Below are positions 63,436-64,000 of a stretch of 64,000 nt of DNA, piece by piece. Both the position numbers and the translations under genes were made by a program. Source of the DNA: Korobacter sp963703075 (GTDB lineage: Bacteria > Acidobacteriota > Terriglobia > Terriglobales > Acidobacteriaceae). A model generated the notes under the pieces. The model was not told the origin of the DNA and did no database searches. It saw only the letters and a list, made by a program, of their open reading frames with translations. The stretch's first letter is position 1. Every line of letters begins with the position of its first letter. The DNA lies in assembly GCA_963703075.1 (NCBI GenBank), contig OY969786.1, positions 4,650,001 through 4,714,000 of the forward strand, given 5' to 3'.

Positions 63436-64000
63436 ATGAGTTCCGCAACCTCGCAATTGACCCACATTCCCGCTGCCCGCATGAACCGCATCGAGATCTC
63501 CGCCACCCTCGCGGTCGTCAACGAGGCCGAGAAGCTGCGTGCCGGCGGAGCTGACCTGGTGGACTTTGGCGCGGGCGAGCCGCATTTCGCTACCCCCCAG
63601 CACATCAAGGAAGCGGCCATCGCGGCAATTCAGAACAATTTCTCGAAATACACCGCGGTTGCCGGTACAGCCGAGCTGCGCGACGCCATCGCCAAACGTC
63701 ACGCCACCGATTTTGGAAGCGCTTACAAGCGCGAGGAGGTCATTGCCTCGGTCGGTGGCAAGCATGCCCTCTTTAACGCAATCCAAGTCCTGGTAGAGCA
63801 TGGCGACGAGGTCATTATCCCCGTGCCTTATTGGGTCTCATTCAAGGACATGGTGCAGTATTCTGGTGGCAAGCCCGTCTTCGTCGAAACCGACGAAGCC
63901 CAGAACTTCCGTCTCACAGCAGAGATGGTAGAGAAGGCCGTCACCCCGAAAACCAAGCTCATCATCCTGAACTCGCCCTCCAACCCCTCCGGCGCAGTCA
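63436..64000 (+). CDS. aspartate aminotransferase, class I (3' end outside window)
   Basis: 188 residues are visible before the window ends, with no stop. Starts MSSATSQLTHIPAARMNRIE; AGGAG lies upstream. Class I PLP aminotransferase signatures are VDFGAGEPHFATPQHIKEAA, YTAVAGTAELRDAIAKRH, IIPVPYWVSFKDMVQYSGG and ILNSPSNPSGAV, whose Asn and the later Lys bind PLP. The PLP lysine lies outside the window. It follows coaD by 50 bp. Confidence 0.93.
   Translation, partial: MSSATSQLTHIPAARMNRIEISATLAVVNEAEKLRAGGADLVDFGAGEPHFATPQHIKEAAIAAIQNNFSKYTAVAGTAELRDAIAKRHATDFGSAYKREEVIASVGGKHALFNAIQVLVEHGDEVIIPVPYWVSFKDMVQYSGGKPVFVETDEAQNFRLTAEMVEKAVTPKTKLIILNSPSNPSGAV

Overview
The window reads as chromosomal DNA of an acidobacterium, probably in or near the Koribacter/Terriglobia group. 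This is inferred from gene content and not from a 16S gene, which is absent. The pointers are two Oar-type TonB-dependent receptors with carboxypeptidase-regulatory-like N-termini and no SusD, a very large Asp-box (VPS10/sortilin-like) secreted protein, paired DUF3857 proteins, a moderately high GC content and frequent GTG/TTG starts. I see no tRNA, rRNA, insertion sequence, prophage or CRISPR array.

Layout. 1-7.1 kb: end of the F1Fo ATP synthase operon (atpD truncated by the window edge, atpC), a PP2C phosphatase overlapping an FHA protein, 3-hydroxyacyl-CoA dehydrogenase, a YycJ/WalJ-like metallo-hydrolase and pyrD. 7.2-13.1 kb: a small membrane protein followed by a translationally coupled tripartite heavy-metal efflux system (TolC-like, lipoprotein adaptor, HME-RND pump). 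13.1-18.3 kb: Asp-box protein, DUF1697, a recombinase-domain-like protein and PilZ. 18.4-21.3 kb: a four-gene RiPP-type cluster: a Cys-rich secreted precursor, a DUF692/MNIO enzyme, a DUF2063 partner and DoxX. It matches the bufferin/HvfABCD copper-peptide architecture and is the most interesting system here. 21.3-31.6 kb: a glucan-use locus (GH3, GH144, TonB receptor, LacI regulator, MFS carrier) with a shared AATCGATT motif.

31.6-50 kb: GTP-dependent PEP carboxykinase, two DUF3857 proteins (one apparently catalytically dead), an ECF sigma/anti-sigma pair, hemerythrin, an acidic-basic histone-H1-like protein, a LysM lytic transglycosylase, a Cys/Met metabolism PLP enzyme, a second TonB receptor, isoaspartyl peptidase, a CDP-alcohol phosphotransferase and greA. 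50-64 kb: carD, two AI-2E-type permeases, ruvX-mltG, a LolA-like lipoprotein with an ABC permease, ribosomal genes rplM-rpsI and rpsB-tsf, a Spy-like protein divergent from a frameshifted TetR gene, coaD, and the start of an aspartate aminotransferase cut by the right edge.

How the parts fit. The efflux operon and the RiPP cluster could both protect against copper or related metals, one by export and one by periplasmic chelation. The RiPP cluster has an ECF-sigma-like promoter, and a second similar element faces away from it. The glucan locus has outer-membrane uptake, two secreted hydrolases, a carrier and a LacI switch, and the GH144 plus GH3 pairing points to beta-1,2-glucan. All functional statements rest on reading motifs by eye; no database search was run.
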